DNA of 64,000 nt. It comes from Alkalispirillum mobile (GTDB taxonomy: Bacteria; Pseudomonadota; Gammaproteobacteria; Nitrococcales; Halorhodospiraceae). Made by a program: the position numbers and the translations under genes. The stretch covers positions 62,001 through 126,000 of the forward strand of contig NZ_RCDA01000001.1 of NCBI RefSeq assembly GCF_003664325.1. The letters run 5' to 3'. The notes under the pieces were generated by a model. That model searched no databases, was not told where the DNA came from, and saw nothing but the letters and a program-made list of their open reading frames with translations. The first letter of the stretch is position 1. Each line of letters begins with the position of its first letter. This document shows positions 26,523-35,897 of this stretch, in pieces.

Positions 26523-27623
26523 ATGTCAGGAAATACGTTAGGCAAACTGTTTACCGTCACCACCTTCGGCGAGAGCCACGGGCCTGCGCTGGGGGCGATT
26601 GTCGATGGTTGTCCACCCGGGCTGCCACTGAGCGAGGCCGATCTCCAGCACGATCTTGATCGCCGTCGCCCGGGGACGTCCAAGTTCACGACGCAGCGCA
26701 AGGAGCCCGACCAGGTCCGTATCCTGTCGGGGGTCTTCGAGGGGTACACCACCGGCACGCCCATCGGGCTGCTTATCGAGAATCAGGACCAGCGCTCCAA
26801 GGACTACTCCGAAATCGCCCAGCGTTTCCGGCCGGGTCACGCCGATTACACGTACACCCAGAAGTATGGCGTGCGTGACTATCGCGGCGGTGGCCGGTCG
26901 TCGGCGCGGGAGACCGCCATGCGGGTGGCCGCTGGAGGGATTGCCCGTAAGTACCTGCGGGAGCGGCTGGGTATCACCGTCCAGGGCTGCCTGACCCAGC
27001 TCGGACCGATCGAACTGTGCATCAAGGACTGGATGGCGGTGGATCAGAACCCTTTCTTCAGTGCCGACCCGGAGCGGGTGCCGGATCTCGAGTCGTTCAT
27101 GCACGACCTGCGCAAGTCCGGCAACTCCATTGGCGCTGCGGTTACCGTGGTGGCCCGTGGCTGCCCTGCGGGTCTGGGTGAGCCGGTCTTCGACCGCCTG
27201 GATGCGGACCTGGCCCACTCACTGATGAGCATCAACGCGGTCAAGGGGGTTGAGCTGGGGACGGGGTTTGCCAGTGTCATGCAACATGGCAGTGAACACC
27301 GTGATGAGCTCACCCCGGAGGGCTTCACCAGCAATAACAGCGGTGGTGTGCTGGGTGGGCTGTCCACTGGGCAGGATGTAGTCGCCCGCATCGCGCTCAA
27401 GCCCACGTCCAGCATCCTCGTGCCGGGCCGGACCATCGATGCTGCCGGCGAACCGGTGCCGGTGGTCACCAAGGGGCGGCACGACCCCTGCGTGGGTATC
27501 CGTGCCGTACCCATCGCCGAGGCCATGATGGCCCTGACCCTCATGGATCACTGGCTGCGCCACCGCGCCCAGTGCGCCGACGTAAACGCCGAGACGCCGA
27601 CGATACCCGCCAGCAACCGCTGA
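26523..27623 (+). CDS. aroC: Chorismate synthase
   Basis: A 366-residue FMN-dependent enzyme that makes chorismate from EPSP, the last shikimate step, feeding aromatic amino acids (trpFBA is 11 kb away). [12 protein letters not shown] at the N-terminus, [16 protein letters not shown] and the [11 protein letters not shown] block are all AroC signatures. No good Shine-Dalgarno precedes the ATG and a TAGAAT hexamer ends 5 bases before it, so a leaderless transcript is possible. The MFS gene starts within the stop codon. Confidence 0.97.
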   Translation: MSGNTLGKLFTVTTFGESHGPALGAIVDGCPPGLPLSEADLQHDLDRRRPGTSKFTTQRKEPDQVRILSGVFEGYTTGTPIGLLIENQDQRSKDYSEIAQRFRPGHADYTYTQKYGVRDYRGGGRSSARETAMRVAAGGIARKYLRERLGITVQGCLTQLGPIELCIKDWMAVDQNPFFSADPERVPDLESFMHDLRKSGNSIGAAVTVVARGCPAGLGEPVFDRLDADLAHSLMSINAVKGVELGTGFASVMQHGSEHRDELTPEGFTSNNSGGVLGGLSTGQDVVARIALKPTSSILVPGRTIDAAGEPVPVVTKGRHDPCVGIRAVPIAEAMMALTLMDHWLRHRAQCADVNAETPTIPASNR

Positions 27624-28768
27624 TGGCCTCAGCATTACCCTACTGGCGGTTATCCAGCTTTTACTTTTTCTTCTTTGCCGCCCTGGGTGCCCTGGTACCT
27701 TACTGGGGCCCTTACCTGCGGCAACTCGGCTTCAGTTCCGCCGAGATAGGCCAGCTGCTGGCCATTCTGCACGCCACCAAGATCATCGCCCCGAATCTCT
27801 GGGGCTGGTTGGCCGATCACCTGGGCCGGCGCATGCTCATCGTGCGGCTGGCGGCATTGGCGGCGCTCCTGCTGTTCGCCGGGGCCCTGGTGGAGGGCGG
27901 GTTTTGGTGGATGGCGTTGGTCATGGCCGGGTTCAGCTTTTTCTGGAACGCCGCTCTGCCTCAGTTCGAGGCCAACACCTTCAACCACCTGGGGCAGCGT
28001 CCTCAGGTCTACAGCCTGGTGCGGCTGTGGGGTTCGGTAGGGTTCATCGTCACGGTGATCGGCTTTGGCCGGGCGGTGGATCACTTCGGTCTGGACCTCC
28101 TGCCCTGGGGCATTTTGCTGCTGTTCGCCGGGCTCTGGATCTCTGCGCTGATCGCGCCGGAGGGGCGCAATGGCCAGGGTAATGGGGATCATCCGCCGTT
28201 CCTCGCGGTCCTGCGTCAGCCCCACGTGCTGGGCTTTCTGCTCGCCTGCATGCTGCTGCAGGCCAGCCACGGGCCCTTCTACGCTTTCTTCAGCATTTAC
28301 CTGGAGGATCATGGCTATTCCGGTAGCACCATCGGGATCCTGTGGGCGGTGGGCGTGGTCGCCGAGGTGTTGCTGTTCCTGGTCATGCACCGGTTATTGC
28401 CCCGTTACGGCCCCCGTTTGCTGCTCACCATTGCCCTGGTGCTGGCGGTGGTGCGTTGGCTGCTGCTCGGCGCCTTCGTGGACAGTCTTGCCCTGGTGGC
28501 GCTCTCGCAGACGCTGCATGCGGCGACGTTCGGCGTCTACCACGCGGTGGGCATCCACACCATCAACCGTTACTTCGTCGGCGGCAACCAGGGCCGGGGG
28601 CAGGCGCTCTACAGCAGCCTGACCTTTGGGGCCGGGGTGGCGCTGGGCAGCCTGGTGGCCGGGTGGTTGTGGGATGACTGGGGTGGCCATACCTACTACC
28701 TGGGGGCGCTGGTGGCGGCAGTGGCCGCGGTGCTGGCATGGGTGAGCCTGCAACGCGAGGCGCATTGA
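27623..28768 (+). CDS. MFS transporter, HcaT-like (MFS_1_like)
   Basis: A 381-residue inner-membrane permease with about 12 hydrophobic helices. The N-terminal block YWRLSSFYFFFFAALGALVPYWGPYLRQLGFSS is typical of the 3-phenylpropionate/H+ symporter HcaT-like group (only a short part is quoted exactly: GALVPYWGPYL). ATG at 27623 uses the last base of the aroC stop (TGATG), so it is translationally coupled with aroC. Substrate unknown. Confidence 0.87.
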   Translation: MASALPYWRLSSFYFFFFAALGALVPYWGPYLRQLGFSSAEIGQLLAILHATKIIAPNLWGWLADHLGRRMLIVRLAALAALLLFAGALVEGGFWWMALVMAGFSFFWNAALPQFEANTFNHLGQRPQVYSLVRLWGSVGFIVTVIGFGRAVDHFGLDLLPWGILLLFAGLWISALIAPEGRNGQGNGDHPPFLAVLRQPHVLGFLLACMLLQASHGPFYAFFSIYLEDHGYSGSTIGILWAVGVVAEVLLFLVMHRLLPRYGPRLLLTIALVLAVVRWLLLGAFVDSLALVALSQTLHAATFGVYHAVGIHTINRYFVGGNQGRGQALYSSLTFGAGVALGSLVAGWLWDDWGGHTYYLGALVAAVAAVLAWVSLQREAH

Positions 28769-28799
28769 GCACTGGTTCCCGGTGCCCGTTTGCCCTGAT

Positions 28800-28828
28800 A
28801 TGAATCAATAGCGCGATTTCGATATACT
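28800..28828 (+). promoter_or_regulatory. Promoter of the leuC-leuD-leuB group
   Basis: -10 TATACT (28823-28828) with a 17-bp spacer to ATGAAT (28800-28805), a 3/6 match to -35. A GC-rich hairpin (GGGCGG 28844-28849 with CCGCCC 28859-28864) lies in the predicted leader, followed by GTTTGT. I found no leucine-rich leader peptide. Confidence 0.55.
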
Positions 28829-28896
28829 GGAGCGCTGAATCAAGGGCGGTGCAGCGCGCCGCCCGTTTGTCCCGCAAGACACTGATGGTGATCGCT

Positions 28897-30312
28897 ATGT
28901 CTGGCAAGACCCTTTACGACAAGCTCTGGGAAGCCCATGTGGTGCGTGAGAACCCCGATGGTTCTGCGCTGCTGTATGTGGATCGCCAGCTGCTGCACGA
29001 AGTGACCTCGCCGCAGGCCTTCGAGGGGTTGCGCCTGGCCGGCCGCCGGCCCTGGCGGGTAGAGGCCAACCTGGCGGTCACCGACCACAACGTGCCCACC
29101 ACCAATCGGGCCCAGGGTATCGCTGATCCGGTCTCCCGGGTGCAGGTGCAGACGCTGGACAAGAACTGCGAGGAGTTCGGCATTACCGAGTACGGCATGC
29201 TGGACCGGCGCCAGGGGATCGTCCACGTGGTGGGGCCGGAGCAGGGTGCGACGCAGCCCGGCATGACGGTGGTCTGTGGCGACTCGCACACCTCGACCCA
29301 CGGCGCCCTGGGTGCCCTCGCTTTCGGGATCGGCACCTCCGAGGTGGAGCACGCGCTGGCCACCCAGACGGTAGTGCAGAAGAAGGCCAAACGCATGCTG
29401 GTCCGCGTGGACGGCCAGCTGGGCCGGGGCGTCACTGCCAAGGATGTGGTCCTGGCCATCATCGGCAAGATCGGCACTGCCGGGGGCACCGGCTACGCCA
29501 TCGAGTTCGGTGGTGAAGCCGTCCGCTCGCTCTCCGTCGAGGGCCGGATGACCATCTGCAACATGTCCATCGAAGGCGGTGCCCGCTGCGGCATGGTGGC
29601 AGTGGACGACAAGACCATCGAGTACGTGCGCGGCCGCCCCTTCGCACCCAAGGGCGAGCACTGGGACAAGGCGGTCGAGTACTGGAAGACCCTGCACAGT
29701 GACCCGGACGCTGAGTTCGACCGGGTGGTGGTGCTGGATGCCGCCGAGATCGAGCCGCAGGTCACCTGGGGGACCTCCCCGGAGATGGTGGTGCCGGTGG
29801 GTGGCCGGGTGCCGAACCCCTTCGAGGAACAGGACGAGGTCAAGCGCAGCAGCATGGGCCGTGCGCTCGATTACATGGGCCTGCAGCCCGGTACGCCGAT
29901 CAAGGAAATCCAGCTGGATCGCGTCTTTATCGGCTCCTGCACCAACTCCCGGATCGAGGACCTGCGCGCCGCCGCCGAGGTGGTCCGCGGTCACAAGGTG
30001 GCTGACACGCTGACCCAGGCGCTGGTGGTTCCCGGCTCGGGGGTGGTGAAGGCCCAGGCCGAGAAGGAAGGCCTGGACAAGATCTTTATCGAGGCCGGTT
30101 TCGAATGGCGCGAGCCGGGCTGCTCCATGTGCCTGGCCATGAACGCCGACCGGTTGCAGGCCGGTGAGCGTTGCGCCTCCACCTCGAACCGGAATTTCGA
30201 GGGGCGGCAGGGGCAGGGCGGCCGGACGCACCTGGTCAACCCTTCCATGGCTGCGGCCGCGGCCATCGCCGGCCACTTTGTGGACGTGCGACACTGGCCC
30301 GAACAGCAGTGA
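28897..30312 (+). CDS. leuC: 3-isopropylmalate dehydratase large subunit
   Basis: A 471-residue aconitase-family subunit that, with LeuD, isomerises 2-isopropylmalate to 3-isopropylmalate in leucine synthesis. The three [4Fe-4S] ligands are visible: C348 ([10 protein letters not shown]), C409 and C412 (PGCSMC). N-terminus [14 protein letters not shown] is standard. ATG at 28897 is chosen over an upstream 28849 frame by comparison with the family; no strong Shine-Dalgarno is seen. First gene of leuC-(lipoprotein)-leuD-leuB-asd. Confidence 0.97.
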   Translation: MSGKTLYDKLWEAHVVRENPDGSALLYVDRQLLHEVTSPQAFEGLRLAGRRPWRVEANLAVTDHNVPTTNRAQGIADPVSRVQVQTLDKNCEEFGITEYGMLDRRQGIVHVVGPEQGATQPGMTVVCGDSHTSTHGALGALAFGIGTSEVEHALATQTVVQKKAKRMLVRVDGQLGRGVTAKDVVLAIIGKIGTAGGTGYAIEFGGEAVRSLSVEGRMTICNMSIEGGARCGMVAVDDKTIEYVRGRPFAPKGEHWDKAVEYWKTLHSDPDAEFDRVVVLDAAEIEPQVTWGTSPEMVVPVGGRVPNPFEEQDEVKRSSMGRALDYMGLQPGTPIKEIQLDRVFIGSCTNSRIEDLRAAAEVVRGHKVADTLTQALVVPGSGVVKAQAEKEGLDKIFIEAGFEWREPGCSMCLAMNADRLQAGERCASTSNRNFEGRQGQGGRTHLVNPSMAAAAAIAGHFVDVRHWPEQQ

Positions 30313-30329
30313 TGCCGCATTGATCCCGG

Positions 30330-30357
30330 AGCCGGTGGGCCTCAGGGGCCACCGGCT
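30330..30357 (+). other. Strong intercistronic hairpin between leuC and the small lipoprotein gene
   Basis: AGCCGGTGG (30330-30338) and CCACCGGCT (30349-30357) form a perfect 9-bp stem around a 10-nt loop that can pair further (GCC/GGG). It is followed by GACTTTATTCT, only weakly U-rich. It could be a partial terminator or an mRNA-stabilising element within leuCD. Confidence 0.6.
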
Positions 30358-30385
30358 GACTTTATTCTCCCCTGGAGGTCGGACC

Positions 30386-30517
30386 ATGCGTTACTTCGCG
30401 ATTCTCATGCTGCTGGGCCTGCTGGTGAGCGGTTGTGCCACCATCGAGGGCGCCGGAGAGGACATTGAGCAGACCGGCGAAGTCATCCAGGAAGAAGCCG
30501 ATACCGAAGAGGATTGA
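30386..30517 (+). CDS. Entericidin-like small lipoprotein
   Basis: A 43-residue secreted lipoprotein precursor. It has a hydrophobic signal helix (residues 2-13) and lipobox LVSGC with lipidated C17, leaving a 27-residue mature peptide (begins [17 protein letters not shown]), very acidic at its end. The mature part has the amphipathic pattern of the entericidin A/B (EcnA/EcnB) family. It has its own AGG-type ribosome-binding site (CTGGAGG, 8 bases before ATG) and sits between leuC and leuD, 7 bp before leuD. What an envelope lipoprotein does inside the leucine operon is not known. Confidence 0.8.
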   Translation: MRYFAILMLLGLLVSGCATIEGAGEDIEQTGEVIQEEADTEED

Positions 30518-30524
30518 TCGCCTC

Positions 30525-31181
30525 ATGGAACCATTCATCACGCACAAGGGGGTAGTGGCGCCGTTGGACCGGGCTAACGTGGACACCGACGCCATCATCC
30601 CCAAGCAGTTTCTCAAGTCCATCCGCCGTACCGGGTTTGGTCCCTTCCTGTTCGACGAATGGCGTTACCTGGACGAGGGTCAGCCGGACATGGATTGCAG
30701 CCAGCGCCCGGTCAACCCGGATTTCGTCCTGAACCAGCCCCGCTATGAAGGCGCCAGCATCCTCCTGACCCGGCGGAACTTCGGTTGCGGCTCCTCCCGC
30801 GAGCACGCGCCCTGGGCTTTGAAGGACTTCGGGTTCCGCGCCATCATCGCCCCCAGCTTCGCCGATATCTTCTACAACAACTGCTTCAAGAACGGCCTGC
30901 TGCCGTTGGTGCTCACCGAGGAGCAGGTAGACCAGTTGTTCAAGGAGGTCGAAGACACGCCGGGTTACCAACTGGAGGTCGACCTGCCCGAGCAGCAGGT
31001 GCGCACGCCCTCCGGTGAGGCCTTTGACTTCCAGATTGACGGCTTCCGCAAGCACGCCCTGCTCGAGGGGCTGGATGAGATCGGCCTGACCCTGAAGCAC
31101 GCCGAGGACATCCGCACCTATGAGGCCCGCCGCCGCGAGCAGGCGCCGTGGCTCTTCACCGACCTGGAAGAGGGCAGCTGA
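30525..31181 (+). CDS. leuD: 3-isopropylmalate dehydratase small subunit
   Basis: A 218-residue swivel-domain partner of LeuC. It has [26 protein letters not shown] at its start (quoted core [16 protein letters not shown]), the [15 protein letters not shown] active-site loop, and [18 protein letters not shown]. Length is slightly above E. coli LeuD (201). ATG at 30525, 7 bp after the lipoprotein stop. Confidence 0.96.
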   Translation: MEPFITHKGVVAPLDRANVDTDAIIPKQFLKSIRRTGFGPFLFDEWRYLDEGQPDMDCSQRPVNPDFVLNQPRYEGASILLTRRNFGCGSSREHAPWALKDFGFRAIIAPSFADIFYNNCFKNGLLPLVLTEEQVDQLFKEVEDTPGYQLEVDLPEQQVRTPSGEAFDFQIDGFRKHALLEGLDEIGLTLKHAEDIRTYEARRREQAPWLFTDLEEGS

Positions 31182-31214
31182 CGCTGGCCTCCACGACCCC
31201 GCAAAGGACCCTGC

Positions 31215-32300
31215 ATGACTGCTGATATCCTGATTACCCCGGGCGATGGCATCGGCCCGGAGATCGTGGCCGAGGCGCGCAAGCTCCTCGAGGCCCTGCG
31301 CGACGACTACGGCTTCGACTGCAATCTGGAAGAGGCCCCTATCGGCGGTGCTGGCTACGAGGCCCACGGCAAACCGCTGCCGGACGAGACCCTGGCCCTG
31401 GCCCGCGATGCCGACGCCATCCTGCTGGGGGCGGTGGGTGGCCCGCGCTGGGAGCAGCTGGACCGCCCGCTGCGGCCCGAGCGCGGCCTGTTGGCCATCC
31501 GGGCCGAGCTGGGCCTGTTCGGCAACCTGCGGCCGGCCATTCTCTACCCGCAACTGGCGGACGCCTCCAGCCTGCGGCACGACGTGGTGGCCGGTCTGGA
31601 CATCATGATCGTGCGGGAGCTCACCGGGGGCATCTATTTCGGCGAGCCGCGGGGAATCCGCACGCTCGAGAGCGGCGAGCGCCAGGGCTACAACACCATG
31701 GTCTACAGCGAGTCGGAGATCGACCGCGTGGGCCGTCTGGCCTTTGACATCGCCAGCAAGCGCGGTAGCCGGGTCTGCTCCGTGGACAAGGCCAATGTGC
31801 TGGAGGTCTCCGAGCTTTGGCGCGAGGTGATGGAGCGCGTGGCCGGTGACTATCCCGGCGTGGAGTTGAGCCACATGTACGTGGACAATGCCGCCATGCA
31901 ACTGGTGCGGGCGCCCAAGCAGTTCGACGTCATGGTCACCAGCAACCTGTTCGGTGACGTGCTCTCCGACTGCGCGGCCATGCTCACCGGCTCCATCGGC
32001 ATGCTGCCCTCCGCCTCGCTGGACGTACACAGCAAGGGGCTGTACGAGCCGGTGCACGGCTCCGCACCCGATATCGCCGGCAAGGGGCTGGCGAATCCGC
32101 TGGCGACGCTTCTGTCCGTGGCGATGATGCTGCGCTACAGTCTCGATCAGGGGGCGCTGGCGGACCGGGTACAGCAGGCGGTGGGCGACGTGCTGGACCA
32201 AGGCCTGCGCACTCCGGATATCGCCGCCCGCCAGTCCCGAACCGTCAGCACCGCCGAAATGGGCGATGCGGTCGTGGCCGCGCTGCGCGCCCGGGACTGA
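31215..32300 (+). CDS. leuB: 3-isopropylmalate dehydrogenase
   Basis: A 361-residue NAD-dependent enzyme that oxidises and decarboxylates 3-isopropylmalate to 2-ketoisocaproate. It starts [14 protein letters not shown], has the [14 protein letters not shown] substrate loop and [26 protein letters not shown] (core NLFGDVLSD is the metal/substrate block). AAAGGA precedes the ATG. It is 33 bp after leuD and 51 bp before asd. Confidence 0.97.
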   Translation: MTADILITPGDGIGPEIVAEARKLLEALRDDYGFDCNLEEAPIGGAGYEAHGKPLPDETLALARDADAILLGAVGGPRWEQLDRPLRPERGLLAIRAELGLFGNLRPAILYPQLADASSLRHDVVAGLDIMIVRELTGGIYFGEPRGIRTLESGERQGYNTMVYSESEIDRVGRLAFDIASKRGSRVCSVDKANVLEVSELWREVMERVAGDYPGVELSHMYVDNAAMQLVRAPKQFDVMVTSNLFGDVLSDCAAMLTGSIGMLPSASLDVHSKGLYEPVHGSAPDIAGKGLANPLATLLSVAMMLRYSLDQGALADRVQQAVGDVLDQGLRTPDIAARQSRTVSTAEMGDAVVAALRARD

Positions 32301-32351
32301 GGCCCAGGATCACCGATCAACCAATTCTGTAAGCGAAAAGGGGACGACCCA

Positions 32352-33374
32352 ATGAGCAAGACCTACGATGTCGCTGTAGTCGGCGCCACCGGTGCAGTCG
32401 GCGAGACCATGCTGTCCATCCTGGCCGAGCGCGACTTCCCCGTAGGCAACATCTACCCGCTGGCCAGCAGCCGTTCCGCGGGCAAGACCATCGAGTTCAA
32501 GGGCAAGCAGGTCGAGATCCAGGATCTCGCCACCTTTGATTTCTCCAAGGTGCAGATCGGCCTGTTCTCCGCGGGGGGCTCGATTTCCGCCGAGTATGCG
32601 CCCAAGGCCGCCGAGGCGGGCTGCGTGGTGATCGACAACACCTCGCACTTCCGCTACGAGGAGGATATCCCGCTGGTGGTCCCGGAGGTTAACCCGGACG
32701 CCGTGGCCGGTTACACCAAGCGCAACATCATCGCCAACCCGAACTGCTCCACCATCCAGATGCTGGTGGCGCTGAAGCCGTTGCACGAGGCTGCCACCAT
32801 CGAGCGGATCAACGTGGCCACCTATCAGGCGGTGTCGGGCTCCGGCAAGGAGGCCATCGAGGAGCTGGCCACCCAGACCGCGAATCTGCTGAACGGCAAG
32901 CCCGTCGAGTGCGAGGCCTATCCCAAGCAGATCGCCTTCAACTGCCTGCCGCACATCGATGTGTTCCTGGACAACGGGTACACCAAAGAAGAGATGAAGA
33001 TGGTCTGGGAGACCCAGAAGATCTTCGGCGACGAGAGCATTCTGGTGAACCCGACGGCGGTCCGCGTACCGGTCTTCTACGGTCACTCCGAGGCCGTGCA
33101 TATCGAGACCCGCGAGAAGCTCACCGAGGCCAAGGCCCGTGAGCTGCTGAGCCAGTTCGAAGGCATTGAGGTGCTGGACGACCGCGAACCGGGTGGTTAC
33201 CCCACGGCGGTGACCGAGGCCGCCACTCACGACCCGGTCTACGTGGGTCGTATCCGGGAGGACATCTCCCATCCCCGCGGCCTGAACCTCTGGGTCGTGG
33301 CCGACAATGTGCGCAAGGGCGCTGCCCTGAACAGTGTTCAGATTGCTGAACTACTGATTCGCGAGTACATTTGA
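32352..33374 (+). CDS. asd: Aspartate-semialdehyde dehydrogenase
   Basis: A 340-residue NADPH enzyme that makes aspartate-4-semialdehyde for lysine, threonine, methionine and diaminopimelate (peptidoglycan). The dinucleotide loop VVGATGAVGE is at about 9-18, the nucleophile C132 is in NPNCSTIQM, and the later CLPHIDVF/EEMKMVWE blocks fit. It is the shorter class of Asd (340 aa), not the E. coli 367-aa class. It is followed by a 12-bp perfect inverted repeat, then fimV. Confidence 0.97.
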   Translation: MSKTYDVAVVGATGAVGETMLSILAERDFPVGNIYPLASSRSAGKTIEFKGKQVEIQDLATFDFSKVQIGLFSAGGSISAEYAPKAAEAGCVVIDNTSHFRYEEDIPLVVPEVNPDAVAGYTKRNIIANPNCSTIQMLVALKPLHEAATIERINVATYQAVSGSGKEAIEELATQTANLLNGKPVECEAYPKQIAFNCLPHIDVFLDNGYTKEEMKMVWETQKIFGDESILVNPTAVRVPVFYGHSEAVHIETREKLTEAKARELLSQFEGIEVLDDREPGGYPTAVTEAATHDPVYVGRIREDISHPRGLNLWVVADNVRKGAALNSVQIAELLIREYI

Positions 33375-33383
33375 GGTCCGGGG

Positions 33384-33413
33384 GATGCCCGCCCCTGAAG
33401 TGGGGCGGGCATC
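33384..33413 (+). other. Perfect 12-bp inverted repeat downstream of asd
   Basis: GATGCCCGCCCC (33384-33395) pairs exactly with GGGGCGGGCATC (33402-33413) around a 6-nt loop. No T-run follows on either strand, so it is not a standard intrinsic terminator. It begins 10 bp after the asd stop and may protect the mRNA 3' end or act with Rho. Confidence 0.6.
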
Positions 33414-33471
33414 AGGAAACGCAGCGCGGTGGGTGCAAGGCCCGCCCGCGCATCATCACTCAGGGATTGGG

Positions 33472-35892
33472 ATGCTACTAAAACGGGCCATTATCACCAC
33501 CGTTGCCGGTCTGACGTTCTCCTCCACCGCCTTGGCACTGGGGCTGGGCACTATCGAGCAGGATTCATTCCTCAACCAGCCGTTGTCGGCGCGCATACCG
33601 CTGGAGGCGAGCGACCGGGATAAGCTGGAAGACCTGCAGGTGACGATGGCGCCGGAAGAGGTCTTCGACCGCGCCGGGCTGGACCGGCCCCACTACCTGC
33701 GGGATATCCGTTTCGAGGTGGTCGAGGACGACGCTGATGGCCCGCATGTCCGGGTCTACACCCGCAATCCCTTCCGCGAGCCCTTTGTCGACTTCCTGGT
33801 GGAACTTAACTGGCCCCAGGGCCGGTTGATCCGAGAGTACACCCTATTGCTGGACCCGCCCCGTGATTCTGACGAGGCGCCGGCCCCGCCCACGGCCCCG
33901 GCTACTGAAAGACGGGAAGTGGAAGGAGTGCCGATCGCCGAGGCGGAGCGTGCGCCATCGGCCCAGCCGGGAGTCCGTGATGGCCAATACGGCCCGGTCG
34001 GCGACGGCGAAACCCTCTGGGCGATCGCTGAACAGGCCCGGGCCGAAGGGGTGAACGCCCACCAGATGGCGGTGGCCCTTTTCGAGGCGAACCCCGAAGC
34101 GTTCGTCGATGGCGATATCAACCGTTTGCGTCGGGGCGCCACCCTGGAGGTGCCCTCCGCCAACCAGGCCCGCCAGCTTGATGCGGATCAGGCGAGGGAG
34201 CGGTTCCGGCAACTGGCCAGCGCCCCTGCAGAGGCGCCCGTTACCGATGAGCCCGATGCGGACGTTGCCGAGACTGAGCCGCCTGCCGATGTCCTGGATA
34301 GCGAGCAGCTGGATCAGCAACTGCAGATAGTCGCCGAATCGGACCGCAATGAGGAAGAGATCGCCAACCTGCTGGATGGCGATATCGAGCCGAGCGAAGA
34401 GAACATCGGGGCGTTGCGTGAAGAGCTGATCCGCGCCCGGGAAGAGCAGGCGAGCCTTCGATCCGAGAATGAGGACCTGCGTGCGCGCCTGGCGGATATG
34501 CAGGACGAACTCGCCCGCCTGGAACGTTTGGTTACCGTCGAGCTGGAGGAAGGGGTGCCCGTGCCTGTGGACCCTGCCGATAGCGAGGTGACCACCGAGG
34601 CGCCGGAGGAGGAGCCCGAAACGGCGCCTACCGACCCGGACGTGGCGGATGCCGAGCCTGCCGTCGAGGATGACGCCCTGGCGGAAGAGGACGAGGAAGC
34701 CGCACCCGCCCAGCCGCCGACGGGAACCGAACCCCGGCCAACGGGCTGGCTGGACGGGCTCAGCCTGCCGCTGGCGATTGGTGGTCTCGCCATTCTTATC
34801 GGGCTGCTGGCGTTGATGTTGTTGCGCCGCCGTCGTGGTGAGACCGGTGTGGCTGCCGAGGAAGTACCGATTGCTGAACCGCCGGCCCGTGAGGCCGGCG
34901 TCGCTGCGGGCGGTGTGGCTGTTGCGGCGGCGGCCGGCGAGGGCGCTGCCGACGAGGCCGATCCCCTGAAGGAGGCAGATCGCCTGGCGGAGGCCGGCGA
35001 CCTGGATGGGGCCCGGGAGACCCTGATTGCAGCGCTCAACAACACCCCGGCACGTAGCGAGTACCGGCTGCGTCTCCTCGAGGTGCTTTCCGAGACGGGT
35101 GATCGGCAGGCCTTTGATCAGCAGGCGCAGGCCCTCTGGGATCGCGTGGACGGCCAGTCCGACCCGCACTGGGTGCGGGCCGTCACCATCGGGCAGGCGT
35201 TCGCGCCGGATAACCCGCTGTTTGGTGGCGACCAGTCTGCAGCCGGTGCGCCGGAGGTAGAGGATGCGTCGGGTACGGCGACGCTGCCGACGCTGGGTGA
35301 ACCCGATGCCGCGGCAGAGGACCAGAGTGATTTAAAGCGCAGTGACGAGCCGTTCGGGGGCGACCTGGCGTTTGACCTGGACTTGCCGGAGACAGAGCGC
35401 TCCGCCGACGGGGCGGAAACCCGTCAGGGCAGCGAACCGCATGAACCGGATGCCGACGATGGTAAGGCCGCTGATGCAGGCGTCTCGCAGCGGTCGGAGG
35501 GCGAAGGAATGGGCGATCTGTCACTGGACTTCGAGGTCGACGACAGTTGGCGAGACAGGGCAGAGTCTGCCGAGCAGGCCGAGGGCGCCGACAAGGCCCG
35601 GGACGACGAGTTTGACCTGGATTTCGGTGGGCTGAACCTGGATGACGTGGCGGCCCAGGATGCCTCGGACGATGGGACTGCGGCGCCGACCGATGACCGG
35701 GCTGCCGACGACGAGCCCGAGCCGGGGGCGGAGGCCGACGAAGAAGAGATTGCCACCAAGCTCGACCTGGCTCGGGCCTACGTGGACCTGGGTGATCCCG
35801 ACGGCGCCAGGGAACTGTTGAACGAGGTGGTCTCGGTCGGCAGTCCCGAGCAGAAGAAGGAAGCGCAGGCGCTGCTGGACAGCCTCGGCTGA
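33472..35892 (+). CDS. fimV: FimV-like inner-membrane protein with LysM domain
   Basis: An 806-residue protein of the FimV/HubP polarity family, needed in relatives for type IV pilus assembly and pole organisation. A signal/anchor sequence (about 1-23) precedes an N-terminal FimV domain (QPLSARIPLEASDRD), a LysM-like peptidoglycan-binding segment at about 175-230 (GETLWAIAEQAR), an acidic coiled-coil region (about 280-390), a membrane helix at about 430-452, a very acidic, low-complexity cytoplasmic stretch and a C-terminal FimV TPR cap (AYVDLGDPDGARELLNEV). ATG at 33472 gives the signal. The extreme acidity is normal for the family. It precedes the EcfT-like gene by 5 bp. Confidence 0.93.
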   Translation: MLLKRAIITTVAGLTFSSTALALGLGTIEQDSFLNQPLSARIPLEASDRDKLEDLQVTMAPEEVFDRAGLDRPHYLRDIRFEVVEDDADGPHVRVYTRNPFREPFVDFLVELNWPQGRLIREYTLLLDPPRDSDEAPAPPTAPATERREVEGVPIAEAERAPSAQPGVRDGQYGPVGDGETLWAIAEQARAEGVNAHQMAVALFEANPEAFVDGDINRLRRGATLEVPSANQARQLDADQARERFRQLASAPAEAPVTDEPDADVAETEPPADVLDSEQLDQQLQIVAESDRNEEEIANLLDGDIEPSEENIGALREELIRAREEQASLRSENEDLRARLADMQDELARLERLVTVELEEGVPVPVDPADSEVTTEAPEEEPETAPTDPDVADAEPAVEDDALAEEDEEAAPAQPPTGTEPRPTGWLDGLSLPLAIGGLAILIGLLALMLLRRRRGETGVAAEEVPIAEPPAREAGVAAGGVAVAAAAGEGAADEADPLKEADRLAEAGDLDGARETLIAALNNTPARSEYRLRLLEVLSETGDRQAFDQQAQALWDRVDGQSDPHWVRAVTIGQAFAPDNPLFGGDQSAAGAPEVEDASGTATLPTLGEPDAAAEDQSDLKRSDEPFGGDLAFDLDLPETERSADGAETRQGSEPHEPDADDGKAADAGVSQRSEGEGMGDLSLDFEVDDSWRDRAESAEQAEGADKARDDEFDLDFGGLNLDDVAAQDASDDGTAAPTDDRAADDEPEPGAEADEEEIATKLDLARAYVDLGDPDGARELLNEVVSVGSPEQKKEAQALLDSLG

Positions 35893-35897
35893 GCGAC

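Noticed and set aside
28840-30387. A 515-codon antisense frame over leuC
   Set aside because: Shadow of leuC, which is fully supported by its Fe-S cysteines.
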